A stretch of 64,000 nt of DNA from Nipponacmea schrenckii (taxonomy: Eukaryota > Mollusca > Gastropoda > Lottiidae). The DNA lies in contig JAUJPP010000003.1 of assembly GCA_030562195.1 (NCBI GenBank), forward strand, positions 43,902,602 through 43,966,601. Direction: 5' to 3'. Below, one piece after another: positions 12,401 to 27,400 of the stretch. The notes beneath the pieces were generated by a model. That model searched no databases, was not told the origin of the DNA, and saw only the letters and a list, made by a program, of their open reading frames with translations. Numbering within the stretch: the first letter of the stretch is position 1; every line of letters starts with the position of its first letter. The position numbers and the translations under genes were made by a program.

Positions 12401-15400
12401 TTCCATTATCCGGCTTATAGAAAGCTTTGATGAACACATCAGTTCTGCAAAGTACAAAATAAGTCATTTTCCCGGAGCACAAATTTAGTGTTGGCATTCG
12501 TATGCGTGGTCCTGATACTTGACGATGGCTATACCTAGTGTCACATAATCTAACAAAATGGTTGACTATTTAGCTACAATGACGATAATGGGCATCAACC
12601 TCTCCTATCAATTATCAAACAAATTACCATAGTTTTAAATTGATAAATTAATAAATATTGAGTGTTGTATCCCAATACCCCATATAGCGATACGTATCGT
12701 GACAGTTGTATCATGATACTTATCGAATTGTGGTATAATTGGCGATACCCAATCGCAAAATAACCAATTAAAATACATGCACCACATCATATCATACTAT
12801 AACTGCCAAATGCGTTAGGTAGAATCAATTTGGGTATAAATATCACGCTGCCTTAGATCAATACGATAATCATTAAACACCTGTCATTATCAATAACCTT
12901 CTTTCCATCTTCAATCTTAGCATGAGGTTGGACATTATCTAACTCTACTGTCATATTGAGAATTGCACTAAGGTTCCTGAAAGACAGCATAAAAAGCCTC
13001 AATAGAAAATGTAATAGGTAGGTAGATTAAAGAGCCTGCGAGTCTAAATTTTGTGTTTCTTGTAATTGTAGATAAATTAAATGGCCATGCCATTGTCCAG
13101 TTCTCTTTATAAAAACTGCAAGGACTTGAACAATTCAACATATTAAAAACCTCAACAACGAAGATGTCAGGAATACGATTTCGAAAACGCTGAGATATCA
13201 TCTTCCTATTTCGGCACTAATTGAAACGTATCGGTGTAGGTCATGGAAAAAACGAAAGGATGTGCAGATAGCAGATCAATTCCTTTGTACTGTGAACATT
13301 GTGTTGAATGCAGGCTGGTAATAGCAGAAATTGTGGATAGAAAATTCCAAAATAGTATTAATATTTCAAAAGTAATCGTATTGCCTACTTTAAAAACATT
13401 TCTTGATAATTGACGAATACTGGTAATGTAATATTTCCCGTTAAAATATATCTATCACCATCAGGTACGACATATATCTATAATCAAAAGAACAAGACAC
13501 GCTGTAAGTGAAGGTTATTTATCCAGTTGCTTGACATTAGCGAAATTGAAAATTTAGTGGAAATCATAGCAAACTGTTAATTAATTGAAGCATATTGTCG
13601 AACAAACTTCAACAAACAGTTCATAAAAATAGTTTCCCATATAAATATTGGCTCTTCAATCAAATTGATTTCTAAAATAACGCAGTAATACACAAATGCA
13701 ATAAACCATAAATAAAAAGATTTATATGGAAATAGTAAGGCTATTACCCAATAAAATACGCTCAAATGTGACATGTTGAGAAGATAATGGTACAAGATTG
13801 TTTTGATTAAATTACCTTAAGTGATAAATTTGAAGACAATGATGAATTGGTATCTATTGATTGAATCACTAAATTAAACTGATCTTTATCAATATCTGTC
13901 ATATCAACTAAAGATGTTAGTTTCCCACTTTGTGTATCAATATTAAATGTCTGATCATCACCAGTGGTAATTCTGTATTCAATATTTAAATCATCCCCAT
14001 CATCCGGATCTTTAGCCTTGAAAATATTTAAGAGAAAAGTGTATCAAGTTTATGTTAAATTGAAGTCCATCACTACATCGCATTATAATCTCACCGTGTA
14101 TAATGCACCTAAGAAAAGTAGATTAAAACCGTACCAAGGAAGTTTATGGCGTATGGGATATATTTCATCTATTAGAAGGATGTATAGACCAAAACTCTCT
14201 CACAGAGTGGGTACATACGTGAGGGATTTCATATGGGACTACCACAACGTAACGGCATTCCCCTAATTTTCAGATAGGAAATTGACCACAACTCCTTTAT
14301 CACTATTTCCTTAGTGCCATTAATGTCTGTTGCAATCTTAACAATTAATTATGTCCGCACGAGTTTGTGGCAGTATTCACATGGCAAGGTTGACCAAAAT
14401 CGACCTAAAGATTGCGGTTAGTTATCTCATCAGGTTTTCTAGAATCAGGTATTATATTCGTAAGAATTTGTGTGCTGACCACTTAAAATCAAATCTTAAA
14501 CAATACTTGTCTTTAATTACCTTTAGTGTTGTTAGATGATAATTTTGTTTTGCTGATTGTGGTATACTAATTTCTAAAATTGATGAAGGATATGGAAAAT
14601 ATGGCGGATTATCATTTTCATCATCTACTCTGATTATAATACGGGTTGTATCAGATTTGGCTACAATGAAAAATTTCAAAATAATATTAAATGAATTTAT
14701 ATCCGAATCTGAACTACCTATAGCTGGCATCTCTATATCAATTCCGGTTCTGATTAATATTTAACTTGAACTGGTTCTGGTTTAATCATGATAAATTGTT
14801 GTCTATTTATGAATAACAATAGTATTTAAACTTCAAAGCCTATTACAGAGCTACTATACAAAACATAACAATTGTACAATTATTCATACTCAAGACAAAG
14901 AAATTACAGAATGGCAAATACTAGACCGGAACATCAAGAACGTGTAACTATTTAGAAGGCGATAAGATGGCGGACAAAATCCAAAAAGGCCCACAGTGAC
15001 TTGAATACTTAAGCATATAATACAGGCTTCAAGGATTGATTTATTCTTTCGAAAAATTGGTAAGTAACATACAAGATAAATTGTCAGTTTTAGAATAAAA
15101 TGCATCAAGGAAGAACAATATAAATATGAACGCAACCAACATTATCCAGATACATCCATGGTTGGTATCCAGTCTATGCCAGCGGCATTGACAGAATGGA
15201 TGTTTCGGTCATGTCAAATACCTACCCTCTCTCTTATGTCTGGTTGATCCTATAAGACTAGTAACTCTTACAATTAGTATATGTTGTGATGTAACTTCTC
15301 TATCTAATGATGCATTAGTAAATATAGACCCATTATCTCTATCAATTGTAAAATGGTCGTCGTCTAAAACAATATGAGAAAAATAAGATTGTTCGGAGGG

Positions 15401-18400
15401 GCAAGTAGTATATCCGATGGGGTAATGGCGTAAAGTCTTAGCAGAAGTACTAAAATTGGTCGGATATCAAATATGACGTACCCCTAGCAACTTGTCGTCG
15501 AAAGGATGAAGTGTAAACCTTGTATGTTCTCTATCCTGTTTTGACTAATAAGATTAGATAAATTTCAACACTTTTTCGTTTTTATATGTTAACACTTCCA
15601 TACCTCCTTCTAGTGTGTACATTACACTAATGCCTTCAAATTCTACTGTTGTATTTAAATCAATGACCAAAAAGTCTTTAGGTAGATTCTCTTTAACACT
15701 GACTTTATACTCAATTTCATCAAACTTTACATTTGGTTGGCGTGCAGAAATTATCACCTAAACAGAAATGATAGAAATAGTTTGTACAATAACTACATAC
15801 CGTTTGAAATGGTGGTCAAAAGGACAAAAATGGACTTAAGCATTATGATGAAGTCCAAAGATTTGTCTTGATCATAATTATAAAAAATCATTGAACATGG
15901 ATATTGGATAATAATGTAACGTATTTAGCATATCCTTACAATAACAGTATCTTTGCTCTCTTTATCGGCTAAATCAACAGCTTCAACTTCGAGAGAGTAA
16001 ACACCTTGATCCTTGACATCTTTTACCAACGATATCTCACCGATAGTAGAATTAATATTGAACATTCCATTTAAATTGCCTCCTGTATAATCAAAATTTA
16101 ATAATAACAATCAAATCAATGTAATCAAACAATAGTTCTTTAGTCTTCTTTGGTCAAAAGTGGGAAAGGAGGACTTTGTTTTGTTTTTTTTTTCTTTCTG
16201 GGAGCTCATCTGATTGTTGAAGCAGAACCTCAAACTGTGATGATATTCTGTGAAACGTCATATATAAGAATATTAACAGATAATGCATTTAATGAATAAC
16301 TAAAAAAACTAAAATATAGCACAAAATTATAACTATTGGAAATTAAAAAAATAAACACATGACAAATTTAATTTAATGAACAATGCGTGTACTTACTAAC
16401 AATATGGTAATCATAATGTCCTGTACCAGCTGTTAAATTGAGATTAAGAATAGTACCAGCTTTCATACCCACATACACATCGATGGAATATGTATCTCGT
16501 GAGAACTGTGGCGTTGTGCTATTTATTACCCTTATGATAATATCAATCGAAGAATTTAGTGGTAGTTGACCAAGATCATATGCTAATATTGTTAGTTGAT
16601 ATTCGGTCTCGTCTTGTGTTAATAACGCTCTCATTGTCGACAACCATCCACCTGTAAAATATTAGATATGTTGTTAATCTGTTTATTTTGTTCATAGTGT
16701 AATATTTAGATGAGTGTCTCTACAATCCCCTTTGGATATGATCTAATTATACGCCAGGAAATACAGCTAATTGCCCGCATTCGCAACCGTACAATCAAAT
16801 CGATGCCTTTAGAAGAATAGTTGTAGTCACGGTAAAAGTTCATAATAGCTTGACATTGTGACGATGAAGAAAACATTGTAATGAATACTTCAAATATCAA
16901 AGAAATTTCCTATTTTATGTTACCCTAAACGTGAATATAAACTACTCATCAGTTGGATAATGTAAGTTTACTTACTAATTGGATTGATTTGAAAAACATT
17001 CTTGTCTCCCTTTAATATGGAATATAAAACTTCACCATTTAAATCAGAATCGGCATCTGTGGCATTAATTTGGATTATCTGAAAATTGTGTTGTTTGTTT
17101 TACATTTTCAGTTTTCAGATACACAGTATTATTATTATTATTAAGATGTATTTATATAGCGCATCTTCCACGATTGTGCTCATATGCGCTTTACGCTAAA
17201 AGTACCTTAAAATTTCATAACATTAAACCAAAATATAGTATAAAATATCAAAAATAAATATCAAAGTTTAATGAGGAAAAAAGCAATAATAGAAATAGAA
17301 AATCCAGTCGGCACCTATAAAATACCATATAAAGTTATTAAAAAGCAGCTAAAAATAGGTGGGTCTTCAAACAAGTTTTAAAAATAGTTAAAGATTCACT
17401 GTTTCTGATAAAGAAAGGCAGTATGTTCCAGAGAAGGCACGCTCTCCATGAGAGGACTGTTTTGCTCTACTAAAAGAAGGCGGTCATTGTCGAGAAGGTC
17501 GATATAAAATAAGTTATTCACTAAGATATAACGGTGCATGAAAATTAAGACATTTACAGGTGAGTAAAAGGATTTTAAAATCAACCGGATAGAAGAGAAT
17601 TAAAACTGTCCAATCTAGACACAACTAAAGCTTGCATTGGTGGCATTAACTGTAATAAATTTACGAATTTTACTTAGGTTTTTTAGATGGTAAAAGCCGG
17701 ATTTGCACAAATTATTTATGTGTTTCTCCATGTTCAGATGAGAGTCAATGTTTCTTGCAGAAGAGGGTGGTTTAATGACAGAACCATCTTATACTCGTAC
17801 AGATACATCGCCATCCAATTTGTTTAAGTGTGATTTAGAACCTATAACCATGTACCCAGTTTTCTCATCATTAAGTTTTAAGAAGTTGTATGTCATCCAT
17901 GATTTGATCTCACCAATGCAATGTTCAATGTTCGTTTTAGAGATTGTGAAACTGTCTGGCTTGGCTGGCTTGAATGATATATAAATCTTTGTATCATCAG
18001 CATACAGATGGAAAGATAAGCCATACTTTCGAATGACATCTCCTAGAGGTGAAGTATGTAGGCTAAATAATATTGGTCCCAAAACGGATCCTTGAGGAAC
18101 TCCAAATTTAAGAGTTGTTTGATCAACTTCTTGTCTACAAGCACACATTGTTTGCGGTTCGAGAGGTAAGATTTGATGGGTGTAAGGGCCCTCCCATTTA
18201 TTCCGAAACATGATTCTAAACGAGCCAAGAGGATGGTGTGATCAACGGTGTCACAGCGGGCGACAAATCCAACAGTATGAGAAAGACACAGTTTCGGTTG
18301 TCCAAAGAAAGGCTTATTTCATTATGAACACGAACAAGAGCAGTTTTATAGTACTATGAAAACTGCGGTTTGCAATTTGAAACGTTTCCAAAAGCTTGTT

Positions 18401-21400
18401 ATCATTTATGTGTGAGACAATTTATATTAGTTAAATTTATCCCCCATATATTAAATCAAATCACTCTGCGTCGAATTCTTGTCAACATTGTTAGGCTACC
18501 ATAGTTGGTGAGGTGTGATAAAGTCAAAGCCGGGATGTTTTGTTCCTGGTTGGTGTTTCAATTGGTTGACGATGTCTTTTATCAAACATGAAACAATATG
18601 ATTAATCATATGTAGTGTGTAATTGACCATCGATGTTTGAACTAACCTGAATGACTTGCCTCTTGCTCTCTCTAACATATATAACAGTCTTATCTATACT
18701 TATAACAGGAGCATTATCATTTTCATCTTCTATCAAAATGGTAACGGCTACGGTAGAATTGAGAGATATCAGCCCCAAATCACTAGCCTGGAACAAGAAG
18801 CATCTTGTTTTTAGAAACATTGAGACAGTATTTGATCTATATAAAACTATCACCTGAAGATCATCTAGTTAGCACAACAGTTTAAAGCCACAACTGGTAT
18901 AAATAGCGTTCTAAATATATAATGTTGTTAAATAGACACTGAGCCTAACATACCATGATTATAATATTATATTCATCTTCCTCTTCTCTATTTGCAGGCT
19001 TCGCAAGGTTTAAGTCACCAGTTTTCTCATCAATGAGAAACATATCACCTGAATCAATAAACACAGGTTGATAGCAGAAAGAAAAAGACAAACATTTTGG
19101 ACAAATGATAAACTTTCTATTCGTTATTTCGATTAATAATATGACCAATAAGATAATTTGTAATATAAGGCTTACCCTGATTGCCTTGAACTATAGTATA
19201 TCTCACATCACCATTCTCTCCACTATCTAAATCCATAGCAGTTACAGATACAACTGTAATGTTACTAATATTCTCAACTATAGATTGACTGTACGATGAC
19301 TGGTCAAATTTAGGTGTATAATCATTTTCATCCACAACTGTTACATAAACCTACAGATCACACAAAAAGTAAAATAGAGTGATAGGATCACTGCCTTGAG
19401 GTACAAAACGAAAGCAGTTATAGATTTGCCTGTAATTGATATTTGTCCTAAAAACAATATGTTTGAGACGTCGTAAGTAGTTTTAAAATATTATTCTAAG
19501 GTTTACATAACACAATGTAACATTCACCTGAGTAAAAGCCGTCTGTTGTGGATTTCTGTCATCTAATACTTTAATAACAAATAGATATTTGTCATTCAAT
19601 TCCCTGTTTAAGACTTCCTTTGTCTTGATTATTCCCTGAAATAAATCAAGTGGATATCGAAGTCTATATCCGTTTAGGGTTATTTTCATCTGCATAATTC
19701 CTAACCTACAAATCCTTTATTAATTTAAATCAGACCGATTTGGAAGTGAATATATACTTACCGATGTACTTCCGACCGCAAAGAAATTTGTATCATCTTC
19801 AGCGCCTTCAAAAACAGAGTACGTTAATTTCACGTCCGTTATATTGCCCAGATATGCACTCACATTACCAACAGTGGTACCTAGATAATGTACATAATGT
19901 AATAGAATTCTATTTCCAATATCTAAACAAACTCAAAACAATGCGACCTTCTGTGACGTAAAACTAATTCAACCTACCTTCGGGTTTATTTTCATGTATC
20001 TCCAATTTATAACTCGTTTGATTAAATTTCAATACTTCAGCTTCAATAACTAATATAGATATATCCAGGTAAGCAATTTGATTTCTACCTCCTCCATCTA
20101 CTGCCACTATCTCTAATCTTATAGTAGGTGTACTAGTTCCATTGTTTGATAGAAAACCTCTGGCTTCTAAATGATTCAAATCAAATTCTTTGTTTTTTAT
20201 CAAACCATTGTTATGTCCAATTTCAAACAGTTCTGACGTTACCCCAGTTAACCGATAACTGACCGTACCATTTCTATCAAAATCTGGATCATTAGCGGTA
20301 ACCAAAAACACGAATGACCCTTCTGGTAATTCATTTACAATTGTGGTATTATAAATATATATTGGACAAGTATGTTCTAAGCAGAAAACAGGAACATTAT
20401 CATTAATGTCAATAATAGATATAACCACTGTAGATGTGGCTGTTAGTTGTCTTTTTTTACCATTATCATGTACTGTTACAATCAAATTATATTCTGTTAT
20501 ATTTTCTCTGTCAAACATTTTCCTCAGCGTTATACTTCCATTTTGGTCAATGGAAAACACTGAAATAAACGCATCGTTATCATTGTTAAATTCGACAGTT
20601 TTGGGTTTAAATCTGCATTTTGAAAATAATAAAAATAAACCAAATATTAAACGTTTGTTATACATGCACATATAACAAAATATGTGAAGAATTAATTCTT
20701 GAAAGCATATCGCTGTATATTTTTTAATGTACCTGGATCACTGATGTTAAATGTTAATTGTCCATTAAAACCAATATCCCTGTCAGTTGCATTTACATTT
20801 CCAATAGTAATATTTTCCATATTTTCTGGTACGGAAAAGTTATATATATCATGTGTAAATTGAGGTGATTCATCATTAGCATCTTCAATTTGAATATCCA
20901 CCGAAGCTGTACCGGTGTAGCCAGACTGGTCCTCGGCGACAACTTTTAAAACATACGTGTCTTGTATCTCTCTATCTAATCCACCGGCAACTCGAATAAT
21001 ACCTAAATGTGAAAATTTACTTAATGTTTGACTCTCAAAACACAGACAGGTACAATAGTACATATACAACAAAGAATACAGATAGAGCGATGATATGGTT
21101 TACTTCCCAGAGAGTAGTATAAGATGATTACTAAGGATTGATGTATAAAAAAAAGGAGCTATTGATATTACCTGTTAAACCATCAATAAAGAATCTGCCA
21201 TCACCATTGTTACTTAATATATACCTAACACTAGAATTCCCATCATTGTCTTTATCGAAGGCTGATACCAGTCCTACACTAGTTGATGGTCGAGAGTCTT
21301 CACTGACATTGAAACTGTATTGTGCTTGTACAAATTGTGGGGCTTCATCATTCTTATCCAGCACTGTTATAGATAACTTTTTACTTGCATTTAATTTTCC

Positions 21401-24400
21401 ATGATCTTGAACATTTATCTGAAAAATCATGTGACACCCGTATCATTCTAAAAGAGAACGGAATAATTCGCTGTTTGATTGAATCGTTATTTTTCCACTT
21501 TGCTGTAGCAATGGCAATAATGAAAAGGTGTGTCTAAGAAAAGCATTTTATGTAGATGAAGGCCTAAATGGACAACTTCCAGATTAAAATTACTAATTAA
21601 ATTAAATGAACGGAATGCACAAAAGGTAATGGTTGACTTTCCTATTATATAAAATAAGTTACCAAAAGATCGTAATGTGCTTTTGTTTCTCTGTCTAAAG
21701 TCATATTTCCAGTTAAAGCTACTGTAACCTCCCCTGTTATATTATTGATAGCAAATGGGAGTGAAACTGGTGACAGAGAATAAACCAAACCACCAACACC
21801 GTTTATACCATAGTCTTCATCAGTTACTGAAAGAGCTGGTTCCTTAAAACAAAATAATAAATGTGTTAAATTTTTGCTATTGATTGAAATTATTTCCAAT
21901 CTGGAAAGAGAACATAGGCAATTACTTACTAAAACTACTGGTGTTCCTGATGCAGAAGTTTCCTCCACAGTACCAACGTATTTCAACGGAGAGTTTTCAA
22001 ATCTAGGAGGATTGTCGTTGATATCACTCACTTGAATATTTATTTCACATAGACCCTGAAATCCAATCAAATTTATAAATGAAGTGTTGTTTAACAATAT
22101 TGGTTGCTCCCCAAAATGTTAACCTACAATTGAGCTCTGTTTTAAGTAAACAGAATGTTTTTATTAATAGTGTTTTGACATATTTTGTAATTTAACTCAT
22201 TATGGTAAACTGAAAAAAGATGTTTATTTACCGTCTTCGGTGGTTCTCCGGCATCTGTAACTTCTACAATCAATTTGTATATAGCGATACCATTAATATA
22301 CTCCAAACCCTGTTTTTCTCTATCTAAAGCCTTGACAATAGTAATATTGGCCTGGAATTTGAAAAAAAAATATAGTTATATATTAAGACTTTAAAGTTTT
22401 AGTTAAAGGGGCAGAGGTAAGCTTTTTCTAGATTTGAAGTTTAATAAAAGATATAAAGGAAATAAGATTAGTACAGTCATATAGAGTTGTGCTCAGATAC
22501 GATACAAACTCATTTTTTTTTATTTTTTTTTTTTGCCAAATCAATTAAAAATATTCTGATTATTAAAATTATCATAATTGTTTTAATCGTTTTGAAATCA
22601 ACAGTAATATAAGTGTGAATTTAAAAAATTGTACATGTAATTAGGATATACCCGATTATCAAATGACGTGATAAGAAAATCCCCCGTATTTCCTTTTGAA
22701 ATCCTAAACTTCAATCTACTATTTTCATCAATATCATCATCACTAGCTTCTACCATAAAGCTTTTATTTACACTAAGGTAACCTGAAAAAAAAAACATTT
22801 TACATTTTAGTTTCATAATCAAAAATTTTGCTTAGTTGTTGATATATTGAACATCTGTTAACATGATTCCACTTTCAGAAAACATGTCATTCCGTTTTGG
22901 ATTTTTCAACCAAGCACATCTCTAAATATATCCATATAGCTAAGATCAAAGCAATCAAAACCAATGGTTTTCATGATAATGAAATTATCCATATTATAAA
23001 GATCATCAACAAATATGAATCTAAATACCTTCTTGAACAGAAAAATTGTATACATTTTGGTAAAATTTTGGTGAATTGTCATTAACGTCTAAAACCTTGA
23101 TATAAACTTCAGTAGTAGCCTAGAAAATAAAAATATACGATTTGATTAAAACGTATTTATTATAGTTGAATCGTTAGTCCTTTTGTAATACACGAGACAA
23201 TGAGAACACATAATAAACTATGATTAAGCTACTTACATTGTGGCCAGCGGTATCAAAAGCGACAATACTGAAATTATATTCTGATTTGGTCTCTCTATCT
23301 AATTCAGTTATAACTTGTAATTCTCCAGTCTCGGCGTCTATTTCAAAATTACTCACTAAAAGAAAACGATCATAATGCAGAAATACATGCAACAAACAGC
23401 GATGGTCATCTTAAAACTCCCACATTTAAATTAAGTTTAATTAAAGTTCATTCTTGGGTGATACGGAACACTCACACCAAGTTTGATCAAAATCCATACA
23501 ATTTTCGATTGATCTCTTTTATATAAATATATTTCGAATCCATCAAGAAACCAGCTCTCCATCGCGTCCACGAAAAAATCAAGAATAAGGGCTATAACTC
23601 ATAGTAAATATTTTTCGATTGGTCTGATTTTTAATAGAGTCCATCTTTGGGTGATTACAAAGACGCCAAATGTCATCAAAATCCATCAAGAAGCCAGTTC
23701 TCTATCTTGTCCACAAATGATTCAAAAGCAAGAGAAATAACTCATAGTAAATAACTTTCGATTCGTTTGATTTTCAATAGGGTTTATCCTTGAGTGATTA
23801 CAAAAGCTCACATCAAATTTCATCAAAATCCATCCAGAAGCTAGCTATCTATCGTGTCCACAGATGATTCAACAACAAAGGCAGACGCGTTTTCAAGAAC
23901 AAGGACAATAGCTCATATGAAATATTTTTCGATTGGTCTGATTTTAAATAGGATTCATTAATGTGTGGGCGAATAAAAAATTATATTTTTTCGCATGTGA
24001 GTTTTGTAGCTCACTGAAACGCAAAATTAATCTGCAGAAAGCTTTCCTGGTTTCTAAATCAAAATAATGATGTGAGAACTGTCGTAGCCAATGATACAAT
24101 TTTAAATAAATTACCATTGCTTATAAGTTTGTATGTTAAACTATCTCTATCAGAAATATCTTGATCTGTAGCTTGGACCATCAATATCATAGAATTCGTA
24201 CTTGTATTCTAAAATATTAAAGCAAAGTTTTAATCACCCAGTTGTCTGACACTTCAATTTAATACAAATGATAGAAAGTAAATTAAATAAAATAGCGATG
24301 ACCTTCGTAATATGCCCAAATTTGTAATGACAGCTATTTGTCCGGGGTTGGAAAGTAACATGAGTTATCGGTAAATAAAAGATTTTTCTGAGAATTAATA

Positions 24401-27400
24401 GGGGTCTACCTCGAGTGATTACGACCACTCATACTAAGAAACAGCACTCTATTGTTTCTACTCTAAATTGAACGCGTTTTCAAGAACAATGGCAATAACT
24501 CATAAATGCTTCCAATTTGTATGATTTACAGCACATCAATGAATGTGTGAGCGTATAAAAAGGAAGGAACAAGAGAAACCATCGAGGGATCGAAAACATG
24601 CGAAGAACATACTTGAGAAGTAAAAAGTTTGATTGACGAACTATTCATCTGCCTGTTGCACATATAGGTAGACATATCATTCCTAGTGACTTACAGTGTC
24701 AAATGATATCTAATATAGTCTACAAATCTAATCATGGATTGAACATATTTGTTAGATATTTACCTCAAAAACAGATTTGTTATAAACTTGGTGATCAAAT
24801 ACAGGAAATACATCATTGACGTCCAGTACTTTTATTTCCACTTTTGTCGAGTTTGTAAATTTTCTATCAGTCACTATTACCTACAATATAATTTTAATGC
24901 AATTTGCATCAACTTGGACTTAGAGATGACATTTTTAATAAAGAAGTTTCCGATTTAGTCAAACCAACGACGACCAAATGTTCGTCAGGATTGCATCGAA
25001 GCAAAATCAAGCTTTAAAAAGAAATGTTGTAACAAGAAAGTTTTACTTACTTCAAAGTTAAATATAGAAATATTTTCTCTATCTAATTCACGTGCTAATG
25101 TGATTAAACCCGTATCAATGGTAATATTAAAGTAGTCTGATGGAGGCTTAAGAGAATATGATAACTGAAAACAAATGAATAGAGAAACTGAAAATGCAAT
25201 GACAACTTCAACAAGAGTAAAATTTTCTAGGAAATATTACCAAAATATTATCCTCAAATGTTGTAAATGTAATAACCAATAGATTAATTTACCTGGGGAT
25301 TAAGATCATTATCCTTTGCTTCAACCATCAGACGTCGGTTTAAGGCAGCAAGAAACACATCCTCTCCCTTGCTTGCGTCTTCTTTTATTTCCCCGTAATA
25401 AGTTTTCAATGGGAAATATGGTGGACAGTCATTTACATCTTTTACACGTATAATTACCTTGGTAAATCAGATTTAAATGTTAATTGTATAGCAATTGATT
25501 TGTTTTTAATTATTAAATTTTGATTGAAACAGACAACAAAACTAATGGAATGCAAGGAAACAATAATTTCCAGTGGTGTAAGATTGAATTCTAAATAATC
25601 AATTGGCATAATTTTAATCCTTGTGATTCTTGACATTCTAAAACCTTTTTTTTTTAAATTTAATTTCATCGACCCAAAGACCTATCCCAGAAAGAGAAAC
25701 AATTAACAGTAGACCAATATACTAATTCATTTAATCTGGCGATTGATACTAATTCATTAATTATGGTGATGCATTAACGTGACTAACCTGGGCTGTAGCT
25801 GTCTGAGAGTTATTCAGATTAACTGCCTTTATAGATAATGTGTATGTGTCGACTGTTTCTCGGTCTAATTCCTTATTCAATTTTAGTATGCCCTGAAAAT
25901 ATGGTCATTGTCAAATTACATATTTTAATCGTGTGTGTATGATGTTGTATGAAGGTTCTAAAGACGAACAATCAACTTGGCATTGATTATCAAGTAAATC
26001 ATATTATTCGGCCAAAGGTTATAACGTTATAAACCTATGACGTCATGTTGTTACCTTGTCCCAAAATTTATAATGTACAAATAATAGTTTACTCACATTA
26101 TCTAAACCAAGCGAAAAATGGCCATCATTTCCTTCAATAATATAAAATTGATTTCTCTCTTCATCCAAAGTTGTATTCATTATTGTTATTGTAGTGTTCA
26201 ATTTCATATCTTCTGGTACATTTACAGGAACAAATACTGGACAAAATATCAAACGCACTTGTTCTGTAACAATAACGTTCAATGTTGCATTGCTACAGAG
26301 CAAAATATTCCTGTTGTTACAGGCTTGTAATACAAGAGTATAATTTCCACTATTTATATCTGAAGCTGGCTGCAATGCACCCGTTTTATTATCCATTTGA
26401 AAAAAATCATTGAAGGTAAGGAGGTTGTATATAACACTCGTTCCATTATCAGAAGATGACGCATCTGAAGATATGGCTGTTATTTGAGACGCTTCACATT
26501 CCTTTGATTTAGATACGTAATGTATTGGAAGCGTTGCTGGCCACTTAGGTGCTTCAAATACATCTCGTACTTCTATTTCAACAATTACTGTACTGCTCTT
26601 TGATATACTTGACATATCCTTTGCTTCAACTATCAATTTATAATAGTTCATAATTTCGTAATTTAGTAAGTTATCAGTTAATATATGTCCATTGGAAGAA
26701 TTTATCCGGAATGTGGAACCTATGTTTCCAGATATAATGTCATAGATAACTTGACCAGAAGAACCGTAATCTTTATCAGTAGCTTTAACAGCACCAACCT
26801 TGAACCCGATATTAACACTTTCTACCACACTGAAAGAGTATGATGCATTATCGAATACCGGTGCTGTGTTACTGTCTAATATCTCTATATACATATCTTG
26901 TTCAGAAAATAGTGGAGGGATCCCATGATCACTGACATGGACGGTTACATTATAAGAATCCTTAATACTTCTATCGAATCTATTTGTCACTTGAAGTAAA
27001 CCACTAGACAAGTTTATCTTAAATTTATCATCTTCATTGGTCAACCAAAACGTGAATCCACTATTTGAGAAATCTTGATCGGAAGCACCTATTGTCACCA
27101 CTTCATGACCCACTGTTACATTTTCTGGAAGACTCAAAGACCACGATCTATTGTTTGGAAGAACTAAAACTGGTGGATATTCATTTACATCTATTATAGT
27201 TACATTAATCAATGTATATGCCGATAATGATCCATCGCTTACAGTGATGTTCAAAACCAACGAAGGGTGTTTCAACAGGTCACCATCCACAGGTGACTTG
27301 ACAACCACATTTGATCCGGTTAGAGTGAACTGTTCACGGTGATTAAGCAGGTCAAATGTAAGCTGATCCATTGGTGTATCGTCATCAGAAGCAACCACCT

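Noticed and set aside
14085..14270. Plus-strand frame of 100 codons in a cadherin intron
   Set aside because: Opposite strand to the gene, no recognised motifs, and it partly overlaps the end of exon 56 in antisense.
15226..15240. RHKRE as a furin cleavage site in the cadherin
   Set aside because: It falls inside an EC repeat across an exon junction; without structural exposure data it is not a supported processing site.
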